Assembly: GCF_034931405.1 (NCBI RefSeq)
Contig: NZ_JAYGHA010000007.1
Coordinates: 121,441-185,440, forward strand
DNA: 64,000 bases
Source: RDYJ01 sp034931405
Lineage (GTDB): Bacteria > Cyanobacteriota > Cyanobacteriia > Cyanobacteriales > Nostocaceae
Reading direction: 5' to 3'
Part shown: positions 17,168 through 25,965 of the stretch, one piece after another
How positions within the stretch are numbered: the first letter of the stretch is position 1
Layout of the letters: each line of letters starts with the position of its first letter
The notes under the pieces: generated by a model
The model's database searches: none
What the model was told of the DNA's origin: nothing
What the model saw: the letters and a program-made list of their open reading frames with translations, nothing else
Made by a program: the position numbers and the translations under genes

Positions 17168-17587
17168 TCACTCCCCCTTCCTAAAAAACTGCTTTAAAAT
17201 CTCCCCTGGTTCTCTATCCCAAGTATCAATATGTTCATAAATTAAACCTTCATCATTCAACTTATAAGTCGAATAACCATTAAAAAACAAACGCGCTTTC
17301 CAAGGAACACGCAAAGTACCCCGCACCGTCCAAGTTGCTAAAATCGTATTCTCATCCGACTGAGAAACATCATGTAAATCAAAAGCAATATCTGTAAAAA
17401 ACAACTTTCCGTGAAAACGCAAAGTCCAAAAAATAATTCGATAATTAAACTTCCCCTTAAACTTATTCACCGGGTCACGAAACAAGATATCCTGGGAATA
17501 AATATCATAAGAAATATCTTCTTCAAACAAAGTCGGTAAATCTTGTTTGAGAACTTCAATAATCTGTGGTTTTTGTAATTTCATCAT
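17168..17587 (-). CDS. DUF2358 family protein
   Basis: The 139-residue product matches DUF2358, a SnoaL/NTF2-like fold family found in cyanobacteria and plastids. Recognisable segments are VLKQDLPTLFEEDISYDIYSQDILFRDPVNKFKG, the middle IIFWTLRFHGKLFF and TWTVRGTLRVPWKARLFFNGYSTYKLNDEGLIYEHIDTWDR. No catalytic residues are established and the function is unknown. Two adjacent ATG codons are available; I use the first. It is monocistronic, divergent from the hydrolase gene upstream. Confidence 0.85.
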   Translation of the reverse strand: MMKLQKPQIIEVLKQDLPTLFEEDISYDIYSQDILFRDPVNKFKGKFNYRIIFWTLRFHGKLFFTDIAFDLHDVSQSDENTILATWTVRGTLRVPWKARLFFNGYSTYKLNDEGLIYEHIDTWDREPGEILKQFFRKGE

Positions 17588-17759
17588 ACCTTAAAAATAT
17601 TTCTTAACCGTTTTTGTAACCTTTGTAAAATTGCTATATCAATCTTCATTCCCAGTTTTGATTAAAAATTGTATAACCTTTAATAGATGTTTTCCTGGTA
17701 AATACTTTGTATAATTACTTTTAGTAAAAATTACAGAAGTTTTAAATCTATCAAACTTT

Positions 17760-18620
17760 ATGTCTATCATCGAAAGTTCCTGGACACACGCCTATATAAC
17801 CACCAACGGCATCAACCTACATTATGTCACCCAAGGGGAAGGAGCATTAATGTTAATGTTGCATGGTTTTCCTGAATTTTGGTACTCATGGCGGCATCAA
17901 ATCCCCGAATTTGCTCAAGATTATCAAGTTGTTGCTGTTGACTTACGTGGCTATAACGATAGTGATAAACCCGAAGCACAATCAGCTTATGTCATGGATG
18001 AATTTGTCAAAGATATTCAAGGAATAATTACAGGTTTAGGATATGAAAGTTGTATTTTAGTTGGTCATGATTGGGGTGGTGCGATCGCTTGGAATTTTGC
18101 CTACGCTCACCCAGACATGGTAGAAAAACTAATTATACTCAACCTGCCCCATCCTGCCAAATTTGCCCAAGGTTTCAGCACTCCTCAACAATTATTACGC
18201 AGTTATTACATCTTTCTATTTCAAATTCCTTTTATCCCTGAACTAATAATACAAGCTTCAGACTACGAAGCCATAGCCAAAGCTATTAAAGGTACAGCTT
18301 TTAATAAAACCGCCGTCACTAAAACAGATATCCAAGCCTATAAAGACGCTGCTGCTAAACGAGGGGCAATCACAGCTATGTTGAACTATTACCGCAATTT
18401 ATTTGACCAATTAAACCTAAATAAAACTTGGCCGATTTTAGAAATCCCCACCCTAATGATTTGGGGAGAACATGACACCGCACTAGGTAAAGAACTTACT
18501 TATGCTACTCAAGAATATGTCAGAAACTTACAAATTAAATATATTGCTAATTCTGGTCATTGGGTCCAACAAGAACAGCCAGAATTAGTCACAGAGTATA
18601 TGCGAGAATTTCTTTCCTGA
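17760..18620 (+). CDS. Alpha/beta hydrolase, epoxide hydrolase-like
   Basis: A 286-residue alpha/beta hydrolase of the epoxide hydrolase/haloalkane dehalogenase group. Signatures are the oxyanion motif LHGFPEFWYSWRHQIP, the nucleophile elbow GHDWGGAIAW (nucleophilic Asp), an acidic residue in WGEHDTALGKE and the histidine in NSGHWVQQEQPE. An aspartate nucleophile followed by Trp favours epoxide hydrolase over lipase or esterase chemistry. The substrate is unknown. No signal peptide is visible, so it should be cytoplasmic. Confidence 0.85.
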   Translation: MSIIESSWTHAYITTNGINLHYVTQGEGALMLMLHGFPEFWYSWRHQIPEFAQDYQVVAVDLRGYNDSDKPEAQSAYVMDEFVKDIQGIITGLGYESCILVGHDWGGAIAWNFAYAHPDMVEKLIILNLPHPAKFAQGFSTPQQLLRSYYIFLFQIPFIPELIIQASDYEAIAKAIKGTAFNKTAVTKTDIQAYKDAAAKRGAITAMLNYYRNLFDQLNLNKTWPILEIPTLMIWGEHDTALGKELTYATQEYVRNLQIKYIANSGHWVQQEQPELVTEYMREFLS

Positions 18621-18912
18621 AACGATCTATTTAATAGGAAAAATTACTCATTTACTAACAAACCCAAGTATGCTTGAAAAAAATACAACTTGAAAATATT
18701 TAACACAAAATTTAACATCGGCAATTTACCCAACTTCAGCATTTATATCTAGGTCAAACCCAACTCCAGTAAGAGTTATAGCCTCACTAGCCAATTTATG
18801 AAATATCACATCGAATTTGTGAGATAAATCAACATTATTTAGCTATTAGGTGAGATAATTAAATTGTGAGGAAAAGAACGGATGCTACTCTATAAAGGAA
18901 AGGGGAAAAAAT

Positions 18913-19368
18913 ATGAAACGCCAGCTATTAACCGCTATAGCCTTAATCGCTCCCCTATTTTTAGCTAACTCAGTCCAAGCTGGAAATAACCAAGACTTAC
19001 AAAAACTTTTGTCAACTGGGGAATGCCAACGCTGTGAACTATCAGAAGCCAACCTCAGTGGCGCTCATTTAATTGGTGCAGATTTACGAGGCGCAAATCT
19101 CCGGGGAGCTAACTTGACAGAAGCTAACCTCGAAGGTGCTGACCTCACGGGAGCAAATTTGGCAGGTGCAAATTTAACATCAGCTTTTGTCACTAACGTC
19201 AATTTAAAGCAAGCTAATCTTAACGGTGCAAACCTCACCAGTGCAGTTATTAACGATTCCAACGTCTATCAAGCATCAATGAACGACCTAACCATTACTG
19301 ATGCAGAAATATATAACACTGGTATCGGTGTTGGTGGACCAGACATCAAAATTCCTGATTGGGATTGA
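18913..19368 (+). CDS. Secreted pentapeptide-repeat protein
   Basis: The 151-residue protein has an N-terminal signal peptide (MKRQLLTAIALIAPLFLANSVQA, cleavage after AQA-like VQA) and a central right-handed beta-helix of A(N/D)LxX repeats, for example ANLSGAHLIGADLRGANLRG and onward to about residue 120. Two cysteines (ECQRCELSE) precede the repeats, as in many cyanobacterial exported pentapeptide proteins. It is probably periplasmic or lumenal. Function is unknown. A purine-rich ribosome binding site (AAAGGAAAGGGG) lies close upstream. The preceding 290-base gap holds no visible gene. Confidence 0.88.
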   Translation: MKRQLLTAIALIAPLFLANSVQAGNNQDLQKLLSTGECQRCELSEANLSGAHLIGADLRGANLRGANLTEANLEGADLTGANLAGANLTSAFVTNVNLKQANLNGANLTSAVINDSNVYQASMNDLTITDAEIYNTGIGVGGPDIKIPDWD

Positions 19369-19372
19369 CACT

Positions 19373-19419
19373 CTCAGGGCTAAAGCCGCTGAGTTTTACG
19401 CTTACCGGCTGTTCCTATA
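19373..19419. repeat. 47-bp dispersed repeat, copy 1
   Basis: This stretch begins CTCAGGGCTAAAGCCGCTGA and ends CGGCTGTTCCTATA. An exact copy in opposite orientation lies at 30902-30948. It contains the internal inverted repeat CAGCGG/CCGCTG-like halves (GGGCTAAAGCC). Its position just after a stop codon matches that of copy 2. Confidence 0.88.
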
Positions 19420-19420
19420 A

Positions 19421-19449
19421 ATCCCCGACTTCTTGGAGAAGTCGGGGAT
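19421..19449. repeat. Palindrome of ATCCCCGACTTCT family
   Basis: ATCCCCGACTTCT and AGAAGTCGGGGAT pair with only three unpaired bases. It lies between the convergent pentapeptide and metK genes and follows repeat copy 1 directly. As a hairpin it could help end either transcript, but it lacks a T-run. Confidence 0.8.
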
Positions 19450-19481
19450 CTACGTGTAAAGTGTTATAACTTTAAATTAAG

Positions 19482-20756
19482 TTAATGCAGGTGCGGTGCG
19501 ATCGCTTCTGAGAGAGACTTATTCGCAGCTTGCTTCAACACATCCACCTTGTCAGTACGTTCCCAAGGTAAATCTAAATCAGTCCTTCCCAAGTGACCAT
19601 AAGCCGCAACATCCTGATAAAAACGTCCGCCTCTTTCACTGGGTAAATTGCGTAAATTGAAAGTGTGGATAATTCCCGCTGGTCGCAGTTCAAAGTTATC
19701 TTTAACTAATGCCAGCAAGATTTCATCATCAACTTTGCCGGTGCCAAAAGTATCCACAAAAATGCTCACAGGTCGCGCTACACCAATGGCATAACTTAAC
19801 TGCACTTCACATTTGTCTGCTAACCCAGCCGCGACAATATTTTTCGCTGCATAGCGAGCAGCATAAGCCGCAGAACGGTCTACCTTAGTGGGGTCCTTAC
19901 CAGAGAAAGCACCACCACCATGTCGAGAATAACCACCGTAGGTATCAACAATGATTTTCCGTCCCGTGAGGCCAGAATCTCCTTGAGGTCCACCAATCAC
20001 AAATTTACCCGTAGGATTCACGAAAAAGCGTGTATCTTCAGTTGGCTTAATTTCAATATCGCCAAACACAGGTATCACTACCGCTGTCCACAGGTCTGCT
20101 TTAATCTTGGCTTGCACCCCAGCCTCATCAGTAATATCCCCAATATTAGGTGTATGCTGAGTGGAAATCAAGATTGTATCAATACCTACGGGTTTGCCAT
20201 CTTCATAAGCTACGGTAACTTGAGTTTTTCCATCAGGCCGCAAGTATGGCAAATCACCTGTTTTTCTCACTGCTGCCAGTCTCCGGGCAATGCGATGAGC
20301 TAAACTAATCGGCAAAGGCATCAATTCTGGTGTTTCGTTACAAGCAAAACCAAACATGATCCCTTGATCACCAGCCCCAATTCTATCGTATAGTTCTTCA
20401 CTATCCTCAGTGCGGGTTTCTTGGGCAGTATTTACACCTTGGGCAATATCCGGTGATTGTTCATCCAAAGCTACCAGTACACTAGCACTATCGGCAGAAA
20501 AGCCGTTAACTGCATCAGTGTAACCAATTTCGGCAATTTTCTTCCGAGCTAAGTTGACAAAATTTACATGGGCTTTGGTGGTAATTTCTCCAGTAATTAA
20601 TACTAAGCCAGTATTAACCACAACTTCAGCTGCAACCCGACTACTGGGGTCTTGTGTCAGCAACGCATCCAGAATAGTATCAGAAATTTGGTCACATATT
20701 TTATCTGGATGACCTTCAGTTACAGACTCGGAGGTAAATAAATAGCGTCGAGACAA
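19482..20756 (-). CDS. metK: S-adenosylmethionine synthetase
   Basis: MetK makes S-adenosylmethionine from ATP and methionine. The 424-residue protein shows RRYLFTSESVTEGHPDKICDQISD at the start, GAGDQGIMFGFACNETPELMPLP, the GGGAFSGKDPTKVDRSAAY loop and the C-terminal DLPWERTDKVDVLK. The reading frame is open 18 codons further upstream, but the family begins at SRRYLF; there a TTG codon is preceded by a strong site, AAGGAGGAA, about eight bases away. I therefore use the TTG as start. The gene is monocistronic. Confidence 0.95.
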   Translation of the reverse strand: MSRRYLFTSESVTEGHPDKICDQISDTILDALLTQDPSSRVAAEVVVNTGLVLITGEITTKAHVNFVNLARKKIAEIGYTDAVNGFSADSASVLVALDEQSPDIAQGVNTAQETRTEDSEELYDRIGAGDQGIMFGFACNETPELMPLPISLAHRIARRLAAVRKTGDLPYLRPDGKTQVTVAYEDGKPVGIDTILISTQHTPNIGDITDEAGVQAKIKADLWTAVVIPVFGDIEIKPTEDTRFFVNPTGKFVIGGPQGDSGLTGRKIIVDTYGGYSRHGGGAFSGKDPTKVDRSAAYAARYAAKNIVAAGLADKCEVQLSYAIGVARPVSIFVDTFGTGKVDDEILLALVKDNFELRPAGIIHTFNLRNLPSERGGRFYQDVAAYGHLGRTDLDLPWERTDKVDVLKQAANKSLSEAIAPHLH

Positions 20757-20865
20757 AGGAAATTCCTCCTTGAAGAATTTGTTTCTGAAATCATAACAAT
20801 ATTTACACACTTACTTGCGAGTGTCTTCTGATCTGATGAAAAAATAGTAAATATAATATATGCAA

Positions 20866-20899
20866 AAAAGGGGTACACCCAAACAGATGTCACCCCTTT
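20866..20899 (-). terminator. Rho-independent terminator of prk
   Basis: Read on the minus strand, AAAGGGGT and ACCCCTTT form a stem with a loop of about 17 bases, followed by a run of T residues (CCCCTTTTTTGC). It lies about 25 bases after the prk stop codon. Confidence 0.75.
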
Positions 20900-20922
20900 C
20901 ATATTGATCAACACTGCTGAAT

Positions 20923-21927
20923 TTATACTTGAACCGCTAACTTTGCTTCATTAGCTGTCAATTGCTCATAAACTGAGCGCATCTTCAAACCTGTTAGCAC
21001 TTGGAACAAACCAGTTCCATTATTCGAACCTGGATACTCGCGGTGTTGCAGTAATAAGTGAGTCATCTCACCTACGTATTTAGTAGATGTATTACTCAGA
21101 TGGTTCTCGATGTAAATTACTTCGTCCAGGTTATCAAACTGACCATCAACTTCTAAAACAGAAACGTAACGACCATAGTATACATCTGAACCGTAGTACA
21201 ACTGCATACCCGGATAAGAACAAGTCAGTTTACGTCCACAAGGAGTCCACTGGATACTTGAACCTTCATCAAACAAGTAAGCTGGAGCAAATCCTTCTTT
21301 ACCTTCCCGTTGCAACATCCGTACCCGCAAAACTTTTCGTTCTGTGTCGTTTTTGATCAAGTTTGTGGGTAATACTTGTAAAACCACATCAGCAAATTCT
21401 CTTTGGGGTTCGATGAACTTTTCAAAGTCAGGTTTACGAGAATTGATTTGGGCTAAAACATCTTCATAGCGGTGGCCACGTTCAGCCATATCTCGTTGAA
21501 TCTTCCAGGCAATTTTGACTTCATCACTGATGTCAAAGTAAACACTGAAATCAAGTAAGGCTCTCACCCGTTCATCATATAAAGGATGCAGTCCCTCAAC
21601 TACTATAATGTGGTTTGGTTCAATTCGTTCTGGAGGATCAATTAGTCCGGTTTCGTGGTTGTAAATAGGCTTATTAATGGATTGACCTTCTTTAAGAGCT
21701 TTAATTTGCTCATACATGAGGTCAAAATTGTTAGCTCTGGGATCAAGTGCAGTTATCCCGGTTTCTTTGCGTTGTTTACGGTCTAGGGAATGATAGTCAT
21801 CCAAGCAGATAACTGTCATTAATTCTTCACCAAATAAATCTATCAATCGACGCAAAAACGTAGATTTACCACACCCGGAGTCTCCAGCTACTCCAATCAA
21901 TACCACGTGTTCCGGCTTACTTGTCAT
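20923..21927 (-). CDS. prk: Phosphoribulokinase
   Basis: Prk phosphorylates ribulose 5-phosphate to ribulose 1,5-bisphosphate, the last step before Rubisco. The 334-residue protein has the P-loop GVAGDSGCGKSTFLRR, with Cys19 in it and Cys41 in VICLDDYHS; this pair is the thioredoxin-sensitive pair of photosynthetic PRKs. A second cysteine pair (TPCGRKLTCSYPG) near residues 230-240 matches the C-terminal pair used for CP12/GAPDH regulation. AGGAG lies seven bases before the ATG. A terminator follows it, so it is a single-gene unit. Confidence 0.96.
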   Translation of the reverse strand: MTSKPEHVVLIGVAGDSGCGKSTFLRRLIDLFGEELMTVICLDDYHSLDRKQRKETGITALDPRANNFDLMYEQIKALKEGQSINKPIYNHETGLIDPPERIEPNHIIVVEGLHPLYDERVRALLDFSVYFDISDEVKIAWKIQRDMAERGHRYEDVLAQINSRKPDFEKFIEPQREFADVVLQVLPTNLIKNDTERKVLRVRMLQREGKEGFAPAYLFDEGSSIQWTPCGRKLTCSYPGMQLYYGSDVYYGRYVSVLEVDGQFDNLDEVIYIENHLSNTSTKYVGEMTHLLLQHREYPGSNNGTGLFQVLTGLKMRSVYEQLTANEAKLAVQV

Positions 21928-22370
21928 AAATCTCCTCTAAATACTAAAAAAGAATGTGTCAATCAATAATTTTTCTCACAACAGATTTTTGAAGCCAGCA
22001 GTTTACCCCAATAGTAAGGTTCTGCGTTCTTGCTACCCAGCATAAAAACAGAATATCAGGCTAGTGAGTAACAAAGTCATGTTTGTTACTGAGTTGAACT
22101 ATCCTGAATACTTGGCTGGTAAGTATTTAATCCTAGTGTTATACTAGATTTTAACAGAAAGATGTATTTTGTAACAAGATTTGCTGTTAAAAAGAATCGA
22201 ATAGTGTACCAATCATTATCTTGATTTTTGAATGCATGACTTTTGACTTTTGCAAAGCGGTACTAATTTTTGCTTTATAGCGAAGCAATGATAAATATTA
22301 ATGCTATTTGGAGAAGTTAGAATCATGTAATTACCAAGAAAAAATTAAATTGATTCACTATTAACATTCT

Positions 22371-22480
22371 GCCAAAGACTTATCCTCTACCTTAGAAGAT
22401 GGACAGGTGTGTTCTTTACCATACCCATAAGTCTTGACCGAGTATACTTAGCACAGCATCATTAATGATGCTGTTTTCTC
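22371..22480 (+). ncRNA. Candidate structured RNA or petH leader element
   Basis: Between divergent prk and petH, AAGACTTAT (22375) pairs perfectly with ATAAGTCTT (22427). Inside, GGTGTG (22406) pairs with CATACC (22420) around an eight-base loop, and TCT/AGA near 22386-22396 can form a second small hairpin. About 18 bases later the perfect palindrome AGCATCATTAATGATGCT is followed by GTTTTCT, a terminator-like end. No open frame is present. It may be a small RNA, or an attenuator in the petH leader, since the palindrome ends about 110 bases before petH. Strand is assumed from the T-run. Confidence 0.45.
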
Positions 22481-22584
22481 AGACTGTCAGTTTTATGCAA
22501 CGAAAATCCGGTAAACTAAAGCTGACATGGGATGAGAATTATTTTTTGATAAACGGTTAAGTAAATATCGGAGTGGTAGAACGA

Positions 22585-23904
22585 ATGTACAATCAAGGTG
22601 CTGTTGAGGGTGCTGCCAATATAGAATCAGGTAGCCGCATCTTCGTTTACGAAGTGGTGGGTCTGCGTCAGAACGAAGAGTCTGATCAAACGAACTACCC
22701 AATTCGTAAAAGTGGCAGTGTATTCATCAGAGTGCCTTACAACCGCATGAATCAAGAAATGCGACGTATCACTCGGCTAGGTGGCACAATTGTTAGCATT
22801 CAACCAATATCGGCTCTACAGCCAGTTAATGGTATAGCTGCTGTAGTTAGTGCTGACAGCGAAGTAAGCGAATTAGTAACATCTGTGGATGCTAATGATG
22901 AGGGGAATGGTAAAGCTGCACCTGTGAGTAACGGTAGCGAAACCAAAGGTTTTGCTAAACCACCAGCTAAGGATAAAAAAGGCAACACCATGACTCAAGC
23001 GAAAGCCAATCACGCTGATGTTCCTGTGAACACTTACCGTCCTAACTCTCCTTTTATTGGTAAGTGCATTTCTAATGAAACTTTGGTAAAAGAAGGCGGA
23101 ATTGGTATTGTTCAACACCTCAAGTTTGACCTGTCTGGTGGCAACTTGAAGTACATAGAAGGTCAAAGTATTGGCATTATTCCCCCTGGTTTAGACAAGA
23201 AAGGCAAGCCAGAAAAACTCAGATTATACTCTATTGCTTCTACTCGTCACGGTGATGATGTAGATGATAAAACAGTATCACTGTGTGTTCGTCAATTAGA
23301 ATACAAGCACCCTGAAAGTGGTGAAACAGTTTACGGTGTTTGTTCCACTTATCTAACCCAACTTCAACCCGGTGACGAAGTAAAAATCACTGGGCCAGTG
23401 GGTAAGGAAATGTTACTACCTGAAGACAATGACAGCAATGTCATTATGTTAGCGACGGGGACAGGTATTGCTCCTATGCGTGCTTATCTGTGGCGGATGT
23501 TTAAGGACGCAGAAAGAGCAGCTAACCCAGAATACCAATTTAAAGGATTTTCTTGGTTACTGTTTGGTGTACCTAAAACTCCCAACATCTTGTACAAGGA
23601 AGAATTGGAAGAGATGCAGGCTAAATATCCTGAGAACTTCCGTCTCACCTATGCTATTAGCCGGGAACAAGAAAACGCCCAAGGTGGCAGAATGTACATC
23701 CAAGACCGTGTGGCAGAACACGCTGATGAATTGTGGCAATTGATTAAAAATGAAAAAACCCACACTTACATCTGCGGTTTACGCGGTATGGAAGATGGTA
23801 TTGATGCAGCCTTGAGTGCTGCTGCTGCTAAGGAAGGTGTAACCTGGAGTGATTATCAAAAAACTCTCAAGAAAGCACACCGCTGGCACGTAGAAACATA
23901 CTAA
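22585..23904 (+). CDS. petH: Ferredoxin-NADP(+) reductase, phycobilisome-associated form
   Basis: PetH transfers electrons from ferredoxin to NADP+ at the end of photosynthetic electron flow. The 439-residue protein has an N-terminal CpcD-like linker domain (SRIFVYEVVGL to RRITRLGGTIVSI, about residues 17-75) that docks it to phycobilisome rods, a variable hinge, then the FAD domain (RLYSIASTRHGD) and NADP domain (ATGTGIAPMR, C-terminal WHVETY). The ATG at 22585 matches cyanobacterial homologues (MYNQGAVEGAANIE); the GTG at 22573 is rejected. An internal ATG at 22990 (MTQAKANHADVPVN) corresponds to the region where the small FNR isoform begins in cyanobacteria. Confidence 0.96.
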   Translation: MYNQGAVEGAANIESGSRIFVYEVVGLRQNEESDQTNYPIRKSGSVFIRVPYNRMNQEMRRITRLGGTIVSIQPISALQPVNGIAAVVSADSEVSELVTSVDANDEGNGKAAPVSNGSETKGFAKPPAKDKKGNTMTQAKANHADVPVNTYRPNSPFIGKCISNETLVKEGGIGIVQHLKFDLSGGNLKYIEGQSIGIIPPGLDKKGKPEKLRLYSIASTRHGDDVDDKTVSLCVRQLEYKHPESGETVYGVCSTYLTQLQPGDEVKITGPVGKEMLLPEDNDSNVIMLATGTGIAPMRAYLWRMFKDAERAANPEYQFKGFSWLLFGVPKTPNILYKEELEEMQAKYPENFRLTYAISREQENAQGGRMYIQDRVAEHADELWQLIKNEKTHTYICGLRGMEDGIDAALSAAAAKEGVTWSDYQKTLKKAHRWHVETY

Positions 23905-23907
23905 TTT

Positions 23908-23985
23908 GGTTATTGGTCATTGGTCATTGGTCATTAAACAAAGGATAATTAGTAGGTAGGGCTGATGCTCTACCTACAATTGTTT
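23908..23985. repeat. Heptamer tandem repeat and inverted repeat after petH
   Basis: ATTGGTC is repeated about three times right after petH. Then GTAGGTAG pairs with CTACCTAC around GGCTGATGCT, a hairpin that might end the petH transcript although it lacks a strong T-run. Confidence 0.65.
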
Positions 23986-24052
23986 TGTTATGAATATATA
24001 TAGCCGTTGACAGTAGTCAGATATTAAATTTTGAAATTCGGGTGCAAAATCT

Positions 24053-25342
24053 GTGGGTGTTAAACTAGGAATATTAGGATTAGGAACTGTGGGAACGGGG
24101 ACTGTGCAGTTATTGCAAGACCAGAAACGTCGTCACCCACTATTACAGGAAATCGAAATATATCGGGTGGGGGTGCGATCGCTTGACAAACCTCGTGATG
24201 TAGAATTACCAATTGGCATAGTAACTACAGATTTAGAAGCAATTGTCAATGATCCAGAGATAGATATAATTGTTGAAGTCATGGGGGGATTAGAACCAGC
24301 GCGATCGCTCATCCTCACCGCTATTAAAAATGGTAAGCACGTAGTTACTGCCAATAAAGCCGCTATCTCGCGATTTGGGGCAGAAATATTTACAGCCGCC
24401 AATCAAGCCGGGGTATATGTGATGCTAGAAGCATCCGTAGGCGGTGGTATCCCCGTCATTCAACCCCTGAAACAATCTTTAAGTGTCAACCGCATTCATG
24501 CTATTACTGGCATTGTCAATGGTACAACTAACTACATCCTCACCAGGATGCAAACAGAAGGTAGCGACTTCAATGATGTTTTAGCTGATGCACAAAGCTT
24601 AGGTTATGCTGAATCTGACCCAACTGCTGATGTTGATGGCTTAGACGCAGCCGATAAAATCGCTATTTTGGCATCTTTGGGTTTTGGTGGCCGAATTAAC
24701 TTAGCAGATGTATATTGTGAAGGCATTCGCCAAGTCAGCAAGACAGATATTACTTATGCTGCCAAACTGGGATTTGTGATTAAATTACTGGCTATAGCTA
24801 AAAGTCAAACCGATGACACCTCTGAGCTATCGGTGAGAGTACATCCTACATTAGTACCTCAAACTCATCCTTTAGCTAGTATTAATGGTGTTTATAATGC
24901 CATTCTCGTCGAAGGAGAACCCGTTGGCCAGGTGATGTTTTTTGGACCTGGTGCGGGTGCAGGTGCTACTGCTAGTGCAGTCTGCTCAGATATCTTAAAT
25001 CTGGTCGCAACTCTGAAAACTAACACCACCAACGCAAATCCCATTTTAGCTTGTAGCCATCAACATTACTGTCAAATTGCCCCCATTGACCAACTCATTA
25101 CCCGATTTTATGCCCGCTTCCTGACCAAAGATCAACCAGGTGTGATTGGTAAATTGGGTACTATTTTTGGCAAATATGGCGTGAGCTTAGAATCTGTAGT
25201 ACAAACTGGTTTTCAGTCCGAACTAGCAGAAATTGTCGTTGTCACCCACGATGTCAGGGAAGGTAACTTTAGACAAGCTTTAGCCGAAATTCAAAGCCTG
25301 GACGCAATTGATAGCATTCCTAGCATCTTGCGGGTGCTTTGA
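24053..25342 (+). CDS. hom: Homoserine dehydrogenase
   Basis: This enzyme reduces aspartate semialdehyde to homoserine on the way to threonine and methionine. The 429-residue protein has the NAD-binding GLGTVGTGTVQLL, the VEVMGGLEPARSLILTAIKNGKHVVTANKA block, GGGIPVIQPLKQ, and a C-terminal ACT domain (LTKDQPGVIGKLGTIFGKYGVSLESVVQ) expected to sense threonine. It uses a GTG start (GTGGGTGTTAAACTAGG). The catalytic lysine/aspartate region is in YAESDPTADVDGLDAADK. It appears to be transcribed alone. Confidence 0.94.
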   Translation: MGVKLGILGLGTVGTGTVQLLQDQKRRHPLLQEIEIYRVGVRSLDKPRDVELPIGIVTTDLEAIVNDPEIDIIVEVMGGLEPARSLILTAIKNGKHVVTANKAAISRFGAEIFTAANQAGVYVMLEASVGGGIPVIQPLKQSLSVNRIHAITGIVNGTTNYILTRMQTEGSDFNDVLADAQSLGYAESDPTADVDGLDAADKIAILASLGFGGRINLADVYCEGIRQVSKTDITYAAKLGFVIKLLAIAKSQTDDTSELSVRVHPTLVPQTHPLASINGVYNAILVEGEPVGQVMFFGPGAGAGATASAVCSDILNLVATLKTNTTNANPILACSHQHYCQIAPIDQLITRFYARFLTKDQPGVIGKLGTIFGKYGVSLESVVQTGFQSELAEIVVVTHDVREGNFRQALAEIQSLDAIDSIPSILRVL

Positions 25343-25384
25343 GGAAGCAGGGGTGCAGGGGTGCAGGGGAGAAATATTATCTTT

Positions 25385-25515
25385 CTTCTGACTCCTGTAT
25401 GGGCGAAGCATTCGGTCGATCAATTATCGGTTTTTTCCCTAGTTTATCTTCCGAATGCTTCGCCCCTACGCCCTTACACCGAATACTTCGCCCTTACGAC
25501 TCCTGACTCCTGACT
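25385..25515. repeat. GGGCGAAGCATTCGG inverted repeats and CTCCTGA heptamers
   Basis: GGGCGAAGCATTCGG at about 25400 pairs with CCGAATGCTTCGCCC near 25450; a further CCGAATACTTCGCCC half follows. The block ends in tandem CTCCTGA heptamers, the same unit that starts the palindrome near 36425. It fills the gap between the convergent hom and CurT genes. Confidence 0.75.
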
Positions 25516-25524
25516 CCTGCCTCC

Positions 25525-25965
25525 TTAAGAGTCTTTACCTACAACTTGTGATTTGAGGGTTGTAATTTCACTAGTTAACTCTTGCCGAGTTGAAGCTTTG
25601 AGTAGATAGCGATAAACAAACCAGGCAGAATAACCAATACCAATCAACTCAAAGGTAGGTGCTACCAAAGGAATATCATTGAGAGAATCTAGTACAGCCA
25701 GTAGTATTTTGACAGTGACAATTGCCGTAACTACTAACCCAACACTAACTAAAGGCTGCTTGTACTGATTAAAAAAACTGCCTAAATAATCAGGCAATGT
25801 ACCTAAAAAACCAGAAATTTGCTGCCCATACTTGAGCCATTGCTCTTGAGACTGTACAGGAGGCTGGAGTTTAGTAATGCTTCCTGCTTGGGTGTTGATA
25901 TCTGGGATGGTTGTCTCTTGTGATTTGGTTTCTGTGTATTCTGGTTCTTGCATTTTCACATCCAT
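25525..25965 (-). CDS. CAAD-domain membrane protein, CurT/CURT1-like
   Basis: The 146-residue protein has a polar N-terminal half, then an amphipathic stretch (QISGFLGTLPDYLGSFFNQYKQPLVSVGLVV), two close hydrophobic segments (VTAIVTVKILLAVLDSL and PTFELIGIGYSAWFVYRYLL) and a charged C-terminal helix. This is the layout of CAAD-domain proteins, which include CurT, the protein that bends thylakoid membranes; some paralogues are fused to aminoacyl-tRNA synthetases. The ATG at 25965 is used; another four codons later is possible. A thylakoid-shaping role is inferred from family. Confidence 0.8.
   Translation of the reverse strand: MDVKMQEPEYTETKSQETTIPDINTQAGSITKLQPPVQSQEQWLKYGQQISGFLGTLPDYLGSFFNQYKQPLVSVGLVVTAIVTVKILLAVLDSLNDIPLVAPTFELIGIGYSAWFVYRYLLKASTRQELTSEITTLKSQVVGKDS

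Noticed and set aside
22440..22584. NtcA box before petH
   Set aside because: I looked for GTA-N8-TAC and found only partial matches such as GTATACTTAGCACA, so I do not annotate a site. The same search failed before nblA and near nifH.
22573..22584. GTG start for petH
   Set aside because: The ribosome binding site GGAG would directly abut this GTG; the ATG at 22585 fits both spacing and homologous N-termini.
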